Source: an uncultured Bacteroidota bacterium (lineage in GTDB: Bacteria; Bacteroidota; Bacteroidia; Chitinophagales; Chitinophagaceae). From it: a DNA stretch of 5,679 nt. The stretch is taken from positions 1 through 5,679 of the forward strand of contig CAIRSV010000291.1 of assembly GCA_903881265.1 (NCBI GenBank), in the 5' to 3' direction. The notes under the pieces were generated by a model. The model ran no database searches and was not told the origin of the DNA. It saw only the letters and a program-made list of their open reading frames with translations. Shown piece after piece: positions 5,638 through 5,679 of this stretch. Each line of letters opens with the position of its first letter. Within the stretch, counting starts at the first letter, position 1. A program made the translations under genes and the position numbers.

Positions 5638-5679
5638 GCGGAAGTAGCTCATTTGGTAGAGCACGACCTTGCCAAGGTC
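5638..5679 (+). tRNA. tRNA-Gly (GCC), 5' part, cut by the window end
   Basis: The first 42 nt of a tRNA fit the cloverleaf exactly: acceptor arm GCGGAAG (1-7), T8 and A9, D-stem GCTC/GAGC closing the loop ATTTGGTA, A26, and anticodon stem CGACC facing GGTC at the window end. The anticodon loop TTGCCAA has GCC at 5671-5673, which reads glycine codons GGC and GGU. The T-arm and the acceptor 3' side lie outside the window, so intactness cannot be judged; nothing visible is unusual. Confidence 0.95.

Noticed and set aside
1..5679. Insertion sequence, transposase, integrase, CRISPR array or riboswitch
   Set aside because: I found no transposase or integrase motifs, no regularly spaced repeats and no recognisable riboswitch core on either strand.

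Overview
The window looks like a piece of a Bacteroidota chromosome, probably from the Chitinophagales/Sphingobacteriales side, although order-level placement is only an impression. The evidence is the promoter type, the protein types and weak ribosome binding. Promoters match the Bacteroidota form TTTG-N19-TAnnTTTG, with a perfect copy in front of the tRNA at the right edge. Two neighbouring genes encode secreted proteins whose signal peptides end in ..A|Q, one of them a small outer-membrane beta-barrel. Start codons lack clear Shine-Dalgarno sequences. The DNA is AT-rich throughout.

Layout, left to right. (1) 1-168 (+) is the C-terminal end of an XRE-type helix-turn-helix protein that resembles a HigA antitoxin; a HigB-type toxin may lie just outside the window. 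(2) 169-392 is a gene-free gap between convergent genes. It holds an attC-like or terminator-like hairpin right after the antitoxin stop, and a hairpin plus T-run that probably ends the gene on the other strand. (3) 393-2318 (-) is a complete Uup-type ABC-F ATPase. (4) 2319-2494 holds a probable terminator for the next gene and a weak promoter for uup. (5) 2495-3355 (-) is an outer-membrane beta-barrel protein. (6) 3458-4381 (-) is a secreted protein of unknown function. (7) 4382-4569 is a divergent promoter region with two -7 elements, one per strand, and two small dyads. (8) 4570-5544 (+) is a deoxyhypusine-synthase-like protein. (9) 5638-5679 (+) is the first 42 nt of tRNA-Gly(GCC), cut by the window end.

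The genes do not form one pathway. uup is a core translation/DNA-maintenance gene; the two secreted proteins form a same-strand pair that may serve the envelope; the DHS-like enzyme probably belongs to polyamine-type metabolism. I see no clearly new multi-gene system. The two points most worth checking are the DHS-like enzyme, which keeps the catalytic lysine but has lost several substrate-binding residues of true deoxyhypusine synthase, and the antitoxin tail followed by an attC-like hairpin, which may be the end of a mobile cassette.
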